DNA of 64,000 nucleotides from Acanthosepion esculentum (GCA_964036315.1 OZ038509.1:26959022-27023021), one strand, 5' to 3'; counted from the first letter of the stretch, positions 22,567-35,624 are shown. Program-made: numbers and translations. The notes: generated by a model from the sequence alone, not told the origin.

Positions 22567-25500
22567 AAAATTTGACTTGAATGAAATGCAACCAAATTTG
22601 TTGCTTATCTTTGCTTCCTAAGTAGATTAGAAGAATTTGGAATATGGGATTCTGATCATTAGTTTTGTATCTTGTAAATCGGCAACCAGGTTTAAACCAA
22701 ATATTTTAGCATTTTGAATAAGTGGCAAGATGAAGATAAAAAAAAATTACTGGGGTCAATGCTAGTCTGGGGATGGTAAGGTCAAGCATTGAATGCATTT
22801 GTTTATTAAGTCAGATCAGATCATTTTACTTTCAGATTTATTTGGCCCCAAATGTATATTTGGAAAAAAAAATATCTAAAGATTTATTAGATTTAATGTA
22901 CACAAATTATTTGATTAAATAAATTAATTTATTTGCACTTGATATATACTTTCTCAAGAAATCCTTGCTCAATTTTGATTGTTGATGCAATGTTTTCATT
23001 CAGTTAAGACACAAAAAAACACTAGTTCAGTCTTTTTAAGGGACAACTTAAATAAATAAAATAAAAAATATTTTATAAGACTGAACAACATTCTCACAAA
23101 TAATAAACCAGCAATGATGAGATTACAAGTCTAGATTTCAGTTCAGATTGTTTTTTTGTTTTAGAAATTTACAAGTAAAAACTAAATATAAAAATAAACC
23201 AATTTATTAATTTAGAATTCTAAATATTAATTTTAAATGTAAAAGAGGGTAAAACGATATTTTTAAGGGTAAGTCGCAAACAGCTGTTCTCTGAAGAGAG
23301 AATGAAGTTTGTGGGCAAAAGGATTTGTCTTTTACAAATGAAAAGAAATTTTATTTTAACATTTCTGCAATAAACTCAGTTTATTGGTTTTCTTGTGTTA
23401 ATTTGCAGTCAAGTAACGCATTACAAAATGATTTTTCTTTCTTTTTGGCAATCATACAATACATTTTCATTAATCAATATTCTAATCATTTTCATTACAT
23501 TGTTTTGTTTGTTGCTCCCTAAACAAAACTCTTTGAAACATCTGTTTTCTATCAGAACAACTTTTATTTTTATTTATTTTTGGACAACAACAATAATAAT
23601 ATTATTATTATCAGGCAAAAGCTCTGAAATGAGGGTTAAAAACTTCTCTGTATCTATTTAAGCAGGCACTAGAAGAAAATGAACATGATGAGCTGCCCAA
23701 TAAACCAGTGAAAGACAAACATTGTCAAAAAGAAAACAGCTGAGCAGAAGTGGTTTCATAGATAAGATTTGTGAAGAGAATTTAAAAAAAAGAAACCCAT
23801 ATTTGATAGGAAGAAACCAGAGATGTTTCTAAATCCCTTATATAACACACACACACACGTTTAATATTATAAATTAAGGGCTTTAAATGGAATACAGAAA
23901 GGATAATCGATGCAGTTCTATTTTCTATCATGTAAATTATGTATTGTGATTCAACTGAACTTTGGCATGAGAAAGTTTTCAAATAGTCCATATAAATTAC
24001 TATGATGATTATGACAGAAATCAATATATCAATAGTGAAACCTGATAAGGGAGGGGGTCAACTCAATATACATTGTGACTATGTGTGTGAGGGAGAGAGA
24101 GAAAAAGATAAATAGATGAAAATTATTTTCTAAACGAAAAAAAAAAAAAAAAAAAAATTCACTTCAGATACATTTTTATAAGGTCCTCATTGGAGATTAT
24201 TTGAAAATGACTTTTTAAACCTAATATCTTTAAAAAACAACAACAATGAATGAAGAAAATATGTGTAAGAAGAGCTAGAAATAAAAATCAGTGCCAAATG
24301 TGATGAAATTTTGAAAAGAAAAATGCCTACAGTGACAATCATCATCATCACACACACTGGCATCATTCATAAGCGCACTTGAAGAGGCTGTCTTTTAAAC
24401 TAGCCTCCACAGAAATACATCTGCTGTGTAGACAATTTGGAAGAGGGGGTGGTGGATGTGTTACATAAAATGGAAATACCTGCAGTGGAGTGTCAGCTGA
24501 AGAGAGCAAGGAAGATTCAACTGAAGAACACAACTAGTCAACACAAGAACCAGAATCACAGCAGAAACTACAAGTGCCAAACGACAACAGATGTATTTGC
24601 AGCAAATTTTGGTCAGTGCTTCAAATGCTCTTCCTATCGCAAAACCTGAATGGTAGCAGCCCCAATGAGAAGAGGCATGATAACTTAGTAAATAAATAAC
24701 ATCAGTAGTGGAGAGCAGACAGTGTTTACATGACTCTAATGGCAATGTTACTGATTAAGAGAACAACACTCCATGTTTACACTTCTTGCAAAGCTAGATG
24801 GCGTGACTGCAAATCAAGAGGAGATAATCTCCATGCACTGGAAATAGTTGTGCTACTGCTTTAGTCAACACCATTCTGCATGTATATGCACAAATACACA
24901 CACACACGGCAAAATACAAAAGTGGACAACCCCAAAATGCAGAGTTTTTAGTATGAATAATAATAAAAAATATAAATAAAAAATAAAAAGAGAGAGAAAA
25001 AAAAGAGAAAGATATAAAAGAAATAAAGTTATTGTTGAGTAGGTGGGTGGATGCTGATGCATAGCAAAATTAGTGTAGTGGGGAAGATGGGGAAAATTTT
25101 TGTTCTGTGGGGGTGGGGGATAGGGTGAAGAAAGAACTATTAGATGACATTCTTTGAAGATATTTGTTATCACAATTACTAATATGAAAGCAGTAAAGCA
25201 TAATTATTTTGTAATGGCTTCAAAGTCAAAATGCAAATCTTGTAAAATTAATGTTTTGTATAAATATCACTGTCAATCAAGTTATCTAACTGATACTGCC
25301 ATTAGTTGAGAGCTTGGATCATCTACATGTTCTCAAGTAATAGTTTTGTTAAATTGTCAAAATAAATGCCTTAATATAATCCCATTTGACAATTTGATAT
25401 ATGTTTCAATACATTTCTGAATATGACACATGTAAACTTGTTTTTATTGAGAGTGAGGTGAGGGGGGAGACACAGGCTTACGTTATGGATGTTTGAATGT

Positions 25501-26324
25501 GAAACTAAATTATTTATAACACCATGAATGCCACTTGACCCAGTATTGTTTGAAATCAACTAAAATGGCAAAGACTTAACAATATTCAATAATGGAATTT
25601 GTATTTGTTCTAATGAGAACACACAAATAGAAAATTTATGTCTTAAAAAATAGCAGTTTACTTAATGATATCAACCTCATCTTCATCATAGCTCGATAGT
25701 AGGAAATCCTTTGTACATAGCATGCAACAAAAATAATTTCTATAAAAATATCTTTTAAGAGAGTGGGCAATACAAATTAGATTAAATGTATTTTTCTGGT
25801 ATAAAAATCTGCATTTATGATAGCTTTGTGCTAACATTGAGTAATGTGCTTTGGGATTTATGACAAGATAATATTGCTTGTAGTCAAAAGGTACAATAAA
25901 ATACATGTTTTAGTTTGAGAGAACCAAGTTTAAATTGATGCTATACAGTCAGATTTTAGCATTAAGTCAAGATTTTCACAAAATTGGTATTAACTGATAT
26001 TAATAAAATGTTCAGGATTTATTTATATGATAAACAGAGTGTGGATTTCAGAGATAACCTCAAAAGAGAATAAAAGAAAAGTTGTTTAGTGATGGGAAGA
26101 GAACATTGAAAATTGCCAAAATAAAAGATCAAAACATTAAAATCAAGGGAAAAAATGTCTAAGTCACAAGGGGAGTTTTGAAAAAAAATAAAATGAAAAG
26201 GAAAAAAAAAATGTAAGAAAAATAGATTAACCAAGCAGAAAATATCTGAAGAAACTGGTGATGAAAATGTAGAGAGAGATAAAGAAAGAAAGAAAGAAAA
26301 AAAAAATGAAAAGAAAAGAAAAAA
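20126..26324 (-). other. Intron, simple repeats only
   Basis: About 6 kb of the large NSD intron with poly-A runs (21860, 22220, 24139), the GT array at 22521, and no exon or element that I can support. Bases 19675-19885, just left of it, hold a short GC-richer stretch of unknown origin. Confidence 0.6.
22521..22563. repeat. (GT)21 microsatellite
   Basis: An uninterrupted GT array in intronic DNA. Confidence 0.97.
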
Positions 26325-26650
26325 AGACAGACAATACCCGAGTGGTTTAAAGATTTGGTTTGTGAGTTCAATCCCTAGGCTGGGTAGTACAAACTCAGTG
26401 GAAACAAAATAGGCAATAACTGAGCAATATTAAAAAAGAGAACAAGATATCCCTAGTCATGGACAGCAGGATGAGAACAAGCCCTTAGAGATTAAATAAA
26501 GGGTTCCATATCCTGGAGGGCGCCTGGATTGATAGAAAAACTTAAGAAGCAACCCCCCGCCGTCACAATAGTCAAAACATTGTGATAACAACAACAAAAC
26601 TGAAGACAATAGTCCACATGTAAATAAACGATGCAGAATATTAAGAACAC
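26325..26650 (+). repeat. SINE family B-like copy
   Basis: Head CCGAGTGGTTTAAAGATTTG with GTGAGTTCAATCCCTAGG, then TCATGGACAGCAGGATGAGA, GAGATTAAATAAAGGGTTCC, and tail GAAGACAATAGTCCACATGT. Same organisation as the copy at 15580. Confidence 0.7.
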
Positions 26651-27184
26651 TGGCTCAAAAAGACAAAAGCAACCAAACTACCACCTTATGCAAACATCAC
26701 AAAAAGAGAAACGCATCTAAGCTGGGTGAAGAAATAAAAATGAAAATTGATTTGTTAATTGTAATCTTGAGTGATGAATAGAGAGCTGCCTTGGATGGAC
26801 TTTATGATTGGACTGAAAAGGGGGCTCTTCATGGAAATAATACTGCTGTCCAATACAACAGGGAGGGGGGGGGTGTTTTGCGGCGGCGGGGGGGGGGGGC
26901 ACTTCAAGCAGTAAAATTATAGATCCCTTTTGAATTTGATGATGGTATCAAGATAAATGCCGAGATTTATTGAAATCCTTGGACAAGACCTGTTTTCAAG
27001 GGTGGGATAGGTCACAGCCAAGAAGCTTTGGGGCAAAGTGTATACTTAATGCTTTAACATTCTGTAAAATTGTTTTGTGTCTACCTTGCTCCCCAACCCA
27101 TTTCAAAATATACCAAATTAATTGAATTTCTGACTTTTTTCCAGATATGAATCCAATAGAAAATTTGCAATCAATCATTAACTC

Positions 27185-27370
27185 ACCTTGTTTCCACTGT
27201 GTCCGAGTTTAATATCCAGACTAGAATTTGAACCCACAATTACTAAACTCATGAACTTTAATTTCCACTAGGTTAAGGCTACCCAGACCAACAGACCTCT
27301 GAAGAACACAACAGCCATAACAACACTAATCCAAATGTAAATGAACCCATGCTGAATGTTTGAATTTACG
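27185..27370. repeat. SINE family B-like rearranged copy
   Basis: The minus strand holds the tRNA-like head (CCTAGTGGAAATTAAAG, GTGGGTTCAAATTC). It is followed on the plus strand by the tail (CTGAAGAACACAAC, ACACTAATCCAAATGTAAAT). Head and tail are thus in opposite orientation. Confidence 0.5.
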
Positions 27371-28164
27371 TTTAAAAGTAGAAAAATTAGTCAAAATAAA
27401 AAAAATTAAAAACTGACAAAAGTTGGAAAATGACAAATAATCAAATAAGTTATTCAGGTTTTCTGGATATTTGGTTAGTCCGATATATCTTTTGGTTTCA
27501 TTTAATTGGTTTGTGTCATAAAACTTGAGATTCCCAAAACAAGTTATTAACAATATATTTTAACGAAGATAGACATCAAACTGAAATTCACACAAGTTGA
27601 AAATGTTATCTTTATTGCGAAAGCATTGACTTGCTTAAGTGTTTTTCTTTTTTGTTATTTATTTGATGACATACAATCACAACTCTATTTACAATTAGAG
27701 TTGGGCTAAATATAAATACCTTATTAGCCATTATAATACCTTGAAGAAAGAAAAAAATTATATGGAATTAGGATCCAACAGAATGAGATAAGAAACAAAT
27801 AGGAAATGTTTACAAATTTAATGTTTCATTTTTTATTTAAGCTTCATTACAAATTTTCCCAAATAAACAAAAATATCTGATGAAGCTTAAATAAAAATGA
27901 AATATGTATATACTAAATTCATAAAGGTTTCCAATTTGTTCTTTATCCTATCATATAGAGAGTTTATATACCATCAAATATAGTAGGTATATTTTTGAAC
28001 TTAGGTTATAAATTTTGAGAAATTTTAACTATTATTTCTGGGTGATTATTTTATTTCATTTTTTTTTTCTTTTAAATTGTTTAACTATAATCTTTATCAT
28101 AAATATTATTTTCATATTGTAGGTCATGAAAGAATATTCCTTCTTGTTCTATAAAGAGCAACCA

Positions 28165-28345
28165 GTTAATACCTTCAGCGCCAATATTTTGCCACTGACA
28201 TGTGTTGACCAAGAATTGGAGGGAAAAAAAAAAAGGAAAAAAAAAAGAGAGACATAGACCCTAGAACTTCAATAGAATCACTAGAAAGAGGGTATTATGT
28301 ATACTGGTATGTGGAGGACAAAATGAAAACAAGGTGCTAATTTCA
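28165..28345 (+). repeat. Interspersed repeat C, copy 2
   Basis: Matches copy 1 by TTCAGCGCCAATATTTTGCC, TGTGTTGACCAAGAATTGGA and GGAGGACAAAATGAAAACAA, with an extra purine run between them. Confidence 0.5.
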
Positions 28346-28910
28346 AAAGGGGGAATATTTATGTTGTTTGGCTCTAAAAGGTAACTGTTAAATCAGTTTT
28401 TTTTTGTTTTAAAGTAGTCATTACAATCTTTGCATTATACCAAACAACCCGAATTTTAATGGCAAAGAAATAAATTTAATTAGAGATCAAAATTCACAAA
28501 ATGCACATGGATGTAAGTAATCTGAAAATTTGACTAAAAAACTTACAAACTTGCTCAAGTACTATATGGTTATTGCAAGAATTACAGTGATAAAATTTTC
28601 ATCTTTATCAATTACCTCATCAACTCTGTAAATACAATATTTTCACAATATTTGCAAGCTAAAAAGTTTCTAAAAATAGAGGAGAGAAAAGACACTTTCA
28701 AATGGAGTTTAGGAGTGCAACTGATTCCTTGTCTACCCTGTACTCTTCAAATGAAAAGCAAAACTGAAATAATGATATTTAAATATTTTAAAGTCTAATT
28801 GCGGTGCATGTTATCTTTACTGACGGACAGGGGGTATTCAATTGATGAGACCATTACAAATGAAAGGCAATTTTAACAAATTTTGAAAACTTAACAGAAA
28901 CTGATCAAGA

Positions 28911-29275
28911 TTGATGGATCGATTGTTTTATTTTACAGTTTATTGACCATTTATGGGATATTTAAAGGCAAAATATATTTTTGATTGTAACAATTTTTTC
29001 CTTTTTTTGAGTGAATATTGCATTAACAATTATTTTGGAGATAATGATTTTTTTTTTCAGAAACAGGTGCTGCTATTTAAGCCATATTTGGAGAGAGGAG
29101 ATGAATTCATATCTTCCTCAAGGGTATTTTGCACATAAGAGAATATACCCGACAAGACTTTTGAACTTGGATATCCAATTTCTCATTTTGGGCATCTACC
29201 GATTACACCACCGGAACATCCCAACTGATCAGGAAATTCCTCGGTTTAAGATGGGGCTAGTTTATGATGGATGAA
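28911..29275 (+). repeat. SINE family A, copy 3
   Basis: A full-length-type copy: TTATTGACCATTTATGGG, TTGATTGTAACAATTTTTTC, GAGATGAATTCATATC, GAATATACCCGACAAGAC, TGGATATCCAATTTCTCATT and CGATTACACCACCGGAAC. Confidence 0.6.
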
Positions 29276-31930
29276 TTGCCAAGTTTGTTTGTTTTATTAT
29301 TATTATCTTTTTTTTGGAGGGGGTCACAAACAAAAAACAACCCTCTTGCAAGCCTGGCCTAACATGTTAGCAAATTATAACAGTAAATATATTGCAAATT
29401 AAAAGTATCTTTTTTTCATGGGGGGGGGGGGAGCTTGCACAATCTTATAAATTTGATGATTTAGTAAGTGCATATAAAAAGGTAAAAGACAAAATGAAAA
29501 CTATTATCTGCCAATGCATTTTGTTCAATTTGGACTTTTTCAAGGCAAAAACGAAATGAATTTATTAAAAACAAAGTAACTATTAACAACAAAATGTCCT
29601 TAGCAAGTAAAAGAATTTAGAAAACAATTGTATTCATATTTCACTCAGAAGGAAAAATCCTCAAGAGTGCTGCTATTGAATATTATCCAAATATTCATCT
29701 ACGCACAGCCCCCCTTACCTTTCCTAACAGAATTATTACTCTCCCAAGCCAACGTACACAATAACTATCTCAGGAAATAAAAAGAAAAATGGTTGAATCT
29801 GTCAACACAACAATAAAAACAATATCTCTAAATGTGAAAGTACTTGATGTAATTTTCAGTTGACAATATGAATACAATAGCGTTTACCTATTGTCTTTTA
29901 CCTCTATACATATTGTATTTTTCTACAGGTTAACTGAGAAATTTTTATATCACACACACACACACGTCTTTATTTAAGATAAATTTGATAACTGCTATTA
30001 TTATTATCATCATCAACATCTCAAATGATATTGAAGCTGTATATATCATATCCAACATTGTTTGGATAAACAAATCTCTTCCTTGTATATTTACTGTTGC
30101 TAACGAATATTTCAGCAAATCCATTCTTCAGCCATCAAGCATAATCGGTAAGAACATAGGGAATCCATTATCTTGAATAATCCAGGTAGTATAAACAAAT
30201 TGTCCACTTCCAGTAAATGTTAACCTACTTAGTGCAATGAAGAAGGTGTTGCATAAATGATGAATCGAATAAATCATTTTACTGACGAGGGCTAAAGAAT
30301 ACATCAGCCAATACATCCCATGAACCAAAGTAAATGTACAGTGTCAGAACACTGTTGGATATGTTAAGGACTTTTCTCAAATGTTAGAGACAAAATATAT
30401 TAAGGAAATTTTAATATTGAGAACAGAAATAGAAGTTTACAGAATTCATTGAAAGTAAAATTAAAAGTCCAAATGCTTTTGTCCAATAAAAGAAATTACC
30501 AACTTGTATCTCTAGAGAATAAAAAGGCTTATGAAACTACTGAAATCAATGAATAATTATAAAAATCTATCCTACAAAAATGCTCTTAAATCTAAATGTA
30601 TACACTTTATATATAGGTACCACTACAGATTCATGATAGCTAAGGTTTAAAATGAATTTTTAAAAATGAACAATTTTTCTTGAACCTTTTATTTTAATTT
30701 CAATAGATTAAATTTAACATTTCCAATAAGCAGAATATTTTTAGTCTATTTCAAAACTAATTTAAATGGACGGGAAGGAATTTTCATTTTGAAATTACTA
30801 AAATTGTTGATTTTAGCACCATATTTAGCAGTCTTTTATCAGAATGTAATCCTCTTTATTAAAAAATAAAACACTTTTCTGAAACTTTATTTGAGGAATA
30901 TTAGTTGAATTAAAGTTTAATTAATCTCATTTGAAACAAATTTATAACATGGCAGTACCTGTTTATTTCCGATGCTAACAGGTTCACTGACAATTTTTTT
31001 TCTATAGTGGACATATCTGTAAAAATTACAGAAAAGGAATGTAAGGTGAGCACCTATTTTTATATCATTTTTAATTTCTTGTAATCTTTAAAATTTATGA
31101 AAATATTCTCTATAATTTTATTGAATTTTTGCTTTAAATTTAATATAGTTATCACTCTTATTTTCTGATGTTGTGTATGGATGTTTGAATATACAAAATT
31201 ATCAGCATGTTCAAACACACAAAATACTTTTAAAATATTGGTAGTCAATGAAGAAAGGAAACAAAAAAAAAAACAACATGCTAATATTTCTTATACTAAT
31301 CTTTAGTCTTCTCAGTAACACTCACAAGAAAGGGAGAAGAAAAAAAAAGAAAGATTTCAACCAAAATTTTAAATGCTTTTAAAAATAAGCAAAAAATATA
31401 ATTTGATAAAGAAAAAATCCTTTGGTTATTTTTCTTAACAGTAACATATTTTCACTATAAAACTTTTTTCTAGTTTAGGGCATTTCAATCATAATGGAAT
31501 GCTAATTTCTTTAGTGAATCAGTGGGGGTACCTACTTATATACAAAACAAATATCCACACATTTAATATTAAATTTTTTTACCTCAAATGGAAGTTACAG
31601 ATAAATCATTGCTTATAACAATGGAATACTATAATTTTATTTTTAGTACTTTAAAAGTTCAGAGAAACATTTTGCAGATATCAAGTGGGGAAAAAAATAA
31701 AAAAAATAAAAAAAAAAAATAAAGAAAAAACTATTTGTCAGGTTAAAAAAAAAACTAATTCCGATCAAGTTTTGTCATAAAAAGGGAAATTGGAATGTTT
31801 ATTATTGCGAAAATTGCAATTTTTAAACAAGTAAAAATTAGCTGAAAGGTTTTATAGAAAGAATGGGACACCTCTATATATTAAGAAGATAATTTTTGTT
31901 CAGTTTAAGCTGTAATGATCTCTTATGGGG

Positions 31931-31965
<35 letters not shown>

Positions 31966-32721
31966 AAATATCCAAGCAGCAAATTTCAAACTGTTTCATC
32001 GACTTTCCTTTTAAAACATCCCATTTCCAATGGGTATGATAATTCTACAAGTTTTTTTAAAAAGAAGCACATTATTTATTTTAAAGACTTAGCAGAAACA
32101 CTATAAAAATTCTTTAAGTTACCTCCCTTGTACATAAAAAAAAAAAAAAAAAAAAAAAAACCCACACATACTGTTAGTATAAAGATGCTTAACTCTTTCC
32201 CAACCATGAAAGTCTTATTTGCTCTCCTCTGTAGGAACATCTAACACAAAAGATTTTGGGGGTTTTTTTTCTCCTAAATTAGAAAATTTACATATGGTAG
32301 TATCAAAAACTGCCCAATTCCAGTGACTATCCACTTGTTTGAATGTATTTCTAACTTTACCCACAAATGTAATGGCCCCTGTACAATCTGGGAGATGGAT
32401 GTCTATGAATCAGGTTCCAATAAAGTTTTGTTACCTTGCTCAAAGACAAGGTTCAATTTGAGAAGATGACTGAAAAATAATCAAAGTTTGCCTTTACTTT
32501 GAGATAAAAGTTCTATGCAACTTCAATGTGTCTGGTAGCTTTGACTTGCGTATGTGTCTTTCGGTACGTGCAAGAGTATGTTACTATTGACAAAATACAT
32601 TTAATTCCAAATTTACAACAATCATGGTATTACCAAGTACATGTGTACTAAGGACATTATATTGGGGAAGAGACTGCATGATTCATACACGCCGGGTATT
32701 CCCAACCTTATCTCAACTTAC
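29276..32721 (-). other. Intron, nothing recognised
   Basis: AT-rich sequence with long A runs at 31930-31960 and 32137-32160, and a G run at 29421. Short frames carry no motifs. Confidence 0.6.
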
Positions 32722-32839
32722 TTTTACATAACAGCTGCTTAATGGCAATGTCCTGTAAACAAGCCTCCCTTTCCTTGAACTTTTGATAACAAGGCAATAT
32801 GTTGATAAGAGCCTTCTTATTGCCGTTTGTTTTCTGACA
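32722..32839 (-). CDS. Exon-like block inside the NSD intron, unassigned
   Basis: A 118-nt minus-strand block has a strong acceptor (long TTTCTTTCTTCTCTTTCTC-type tract ending TTTTAAG, before 32839) and a strong donor (AAAA then GTAAGT, after 32722). Phase 0 is open for 39 codons and looks protein-like: it starts CQKTNGNKKALINILP and includes YQKFKEREACLQ and DIAIKQLL. It would leave in phase 1, which fits the entry of the 16342-16589 exon. The NSD exon at 42734-43585, however, leaves in phase 1, and in that phase this block stops after VSENKRQ. So it is either preceded by an unseen exon, belongs to another transcript, or is a stop-bearing cassette exon. I do not recognise the peptide. Confidence 0.4.
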
Positions 32840-33176
32840 CTTAAAAGAGAGAGAAAGAGAAGAAAGAAAATAAATTTTTTTAAAGACACTAATGTTAAGT
32901 GATATTTCTACAACTTACTTCAAGAGGTATTTGAATCATAAGCTGGCTGGAACAGAAGAAATCCCTAACTCGGGAACAATCTATTTTTTTACATACCATC
33001 TCAATTGGGTAGATAAAAGTATATATAACTGAGAAAAATTATAAGAATTTTACAATGTTTTTCCAGCCTTGCAGAACTTCTGCCAAAATGTGCTCAATAG
33101 AGCTAATATTCAATAAATCAAGGTTTGGTTCACCAACTTAGAATTTCACATTGTAACACTCATTAGGGCCTGATGT

Positions 33177-33244
33177 GATAAATCCTTTCGATTTATCAAA
33201 GATCTGACTCGGATGAGCATTCTGATGCAAAACGTTAGAGTCAG
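33177..33244 (+). ncRNA. Two-hairpin motif resembling a hammerhead remnant
   Basis: The hairpin GATAAAT / ATTTATC (33177-33197) is followed by an outer stem CTGACTC / GAGTCAG (33204-33210 with 33238-33244). That encloses GGATGA, an inner stem GCAT-TCTG-ATGC, then AAAACGTT. A hammerhead core would read CUGAUGA and GAAA, and here each has one change. Likely the 3' end of an old Penelope-like copy. Confidence 0.3.
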
Positions 33245-33461
33245 GTAATCAGATAAGTCACTTGAATGTTTTGTAATTCATTGAAAATTTTTAAAAACTA
33301 GCCCATTATCATGTTTTATTTGCATTAAGGGAGGGAGTAAAAAAAAAAAAAAAAGAAAAAAAAAAGGTCATTTTCATTCCATTTGTTTGTACAGCTATTT
33401 CAGGACACATTGTTCTCTCTTTGAACTAAAATTTGAGTTTTTTTCTACTCAAGTTCAGATA

Positions 33462-33840
33462 TTGATGGTTTTTTATGACATCAACCTTTTGCAGGTTATT
33501 TAAAGCTAAAACATATTTTTGGGATTGTAAGAATAATTCTTTTCTTTTTGTGAATGAATACTGTATCAACAATTTTTGGAGATCTTCTCCAAAAGGTATT
33601 TGTGCATAAATGAATATAATGAACTCGACTGGAATTCAAACTTGGATCTCCGATTTCTCATTTTGAGTCGTTATCCATTACACCACCTGCATATCCAAGC
33701 TTACAACAGCTAGTATTCTGAAGCAGTCATCCATCGACTTACTGACCAGGCTTGATGTTGTTTAACTTTGGTGATTGAGCAAGAACCGGGGTTTCAACAT
33801 GATATGGCCGTAAGCTCACAAGTATTGAACAGCAAAAGGA
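33462..33840 (+). repeat. SINE family A, copy 4
   Basis: The best-preserved copy: ATCAACCTTTTGCAGGTTAT, GAATGAATACTGTATCAAC, ATAATGAACTCGACTGGAAT, TTGGATCTCCGATTTCTCAT, ATCCATTACACCACCTGC, TGACCAGGCTTGATGTTG and GATATGGCCGTAAGCTC. Confidence 0.65.
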
Positions 33841-34198
33841 AAAACCAAGGTTGAAGAAGTGATACAAATGACACACCTGTCATTTAGTCAAAATTATTCT
33901 GCTTTTGAATTGATTTCAGAATTCAAGTATAATATCCCGGGTGTTCAATCGCTGCTGAAATATTTTATCTTTTAAATACAGAAAACAATTGTTTTCATGA
34001 AATTGTTTAACACAAATTTTAAAACACATAATATAACCAATGTTTAAATATTATGCATAGAGGCAGCATTATTTAACTAATACATGTTTGTTTAAAACCC
34101 AGATTACACACACACATACACACAAAGTATAGGATTGGTGTATATGGAATAAATTCCAATAACCAACAAAAACTATACAGAGTAGAGCAAATATAATT

Positions 34199-34313
34199 AT
34201 TCAAAAATCATAACATAAATGTTATAAAATCACTACAAAATTAGCCATTTTGTTGAAACAAAATGGCTATTTTTGTAGTGATTTTATAACATATTTATGT
34301 TATAATTTTCGAA
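34199..34313. repeat. Long hairpin-forming palindrome
   Basis: Arms of about 57 bp pair almost completely. The left arm includes TCACTACAAAATTAGCCATT and the right arm AATGGCTATTTTTGTAGTGA, with only two or three bases between them (centre near 34256). It ends a few bases before the Penelope-like element's inverted terminal copy. Confidence 0.9.
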
Positions 34314-34323
34314 TATATATATA

Positions 34324-34532
34324 TAATGCATGTTTCATTAAATAATAGACATGTTTTGTCTATTTATTTTAAGCAAGTTGCTTTCATATTGTCTGAGTTG
34401 AAAGATGAAAGGAAAACACCATATTGATACATGTTTAAATCCAATCTAAGCTTTCAGCTTACATAAGCCATTATCAAAGATGACAATTTCAATAAATCAA
34501 ACACAGACGAAACTATAATGGTAGTCCACCCT
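34324..34532 (-). repeat. Inverted terminal copy of the Penelope-like element
   Basis: The reverse complement matches 35777-36005 in blocks: TTTGATTTATTGAAATTGTC, ATCTTTGATAATGGCTTATG, GAAAGCTTAGAT, GGATTTAAACATGTATCAAT, GACAATATGAAAG and TTTAATGAAACATGCATTA. Small deletions shorten it. Confidence 0.85.
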
Positions 34533-34569
34533 TGATGCTTGAATAAGCTCAAAATCATAGTATATACAC

Positions 34570-35270
34570 ACACTCACAACGCGATGGCGTCTCCATGGGT
34601 TCAGTACTGGGCCTGACATTTAGCAATTTCTACATGTTGAACCTCGAAAATAAGATATTTACTGATGTTAAAAAAAAACTTCCATCTAAGATATGTTGAT
34701 GATATACTTATTTTAGTTAAAAATGCATTTTCAAGATAATTGTCCGTAAATTCACGTATGAACTCAATAGTAATAAAATTCCCTTCCTTGACATATTGAT
34801 AAACACAATAACAAATTTACCATTTCGCCATACAAAAAACCTACTAGCATGAATTCTTGTACACTTAACTACAAAAGAGAATGTCTATATTACTACAAAA
34901 TAGCAATTATAAAAAATCTAATACATCGTGCAGAAACTAATTCATCTACAAAACAGATTCTTTAGTGAACTAAAGAATATAAAACACTTAATAATAGCTT
35001 TCCAAACTATATAGTTGATGAACAAATAAAATACTTTCTTAGAAGTCTTAACAGTAAGCAAATAAAACATAATACTGCTTCAACTAATTCCAAACATATT
35101 AATCTCTTATCGTAGTCAAATGCATACTAATTATAAACAAGATGAAAATATACTAAAAAACTAGTAAATACTAATATATCTACAACAGATCCTAGCAAAA
35201 AAATTAGGTTAATCATATACTACACTAAATCTGGTATATCCAACTTAACTATTCGCAATGATTCCCCCCC
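34570..35270 (+). pseudogene. Penelope-like reverse transcriptase, C-terminal half
   Basis: Motifs in order are GVSMGSVLGLTFSNFYMLNL (RT motif B, MGSxLG) and, after a frameshift in an A run near 34675, RYVDDILILVKNAF with the catalytic YVDD intact. SNKIPFLDILINT follows (thumb-proximal motif of the family). Stops and shifts are scattered downstream, and a run of C at about 35266-35276 separates this part from the nuclease frame. Confidence 0.8.
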
Positions 35271-35288
35271 CCCGCCCTCATTAGCGAT

Positions 35289-35624
35289 TTGCAAAAAACC
35301 AACATAGTTTACAAATTCAAGTGCCTTTTGGGAGATTGTATCTCCAATGGATTAAATAATATTTATGTTGGTCACACCACAAACTCACTTCCACGGCGCT
35401 TAACTCTACATTTAAATGATAACCCTAACATTTTTAGACATTTAAAACAACATGCCTGCCCACGCACTCAATTCACGAAAATCCTTGTTGACAACACAAT
35501 TATACTTAAACATAAAAACAAACAAAAACTAAAAATTCTTGAAGCTGTATACATAAAACAGTTAAAACCTAACCTGAACAAAATAAACTATGAAATCTCC
35601 ACAAATATCCTTAAATGCCTATAA
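35289..35624 (+). CDS. GIY-YIG endonuclease domain of the Penelope-like element
   Basis: An open frame of about 111 codons beginning at a TTG, so the true start is upstream and broken. Residues NIVYKFKCLLGDC give the first (VY) strand and a Cys pair of the family's zinc-binding insert. NIYVGHTTNSLPRRLTLHL supplies YVG, the conserved Arg and His, and ILEAVYIKQLKPNLN carries the catalytic Glu. In active elements this domain nicks target DNA for priming. It is still open here, but cut off from a working RT. Confidence 0.82.
   Translation: MQKTNIVYKFKCLLGDCISNGLNNIYVGHTTNSLPRRLTLHLNDNPNIFRHLKQHACPRTQFTKILVDNTIILKHKNKQKLKILEAVYIKQLKPNLNKINYEISTNILKCL

Noticed and set aside
25371..26371. Several minus-strand frames in the large intron with hydrophobic peptides
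   Set aside because: Low-complexity translation of A-rich DNA, with no motifs or splice signals.
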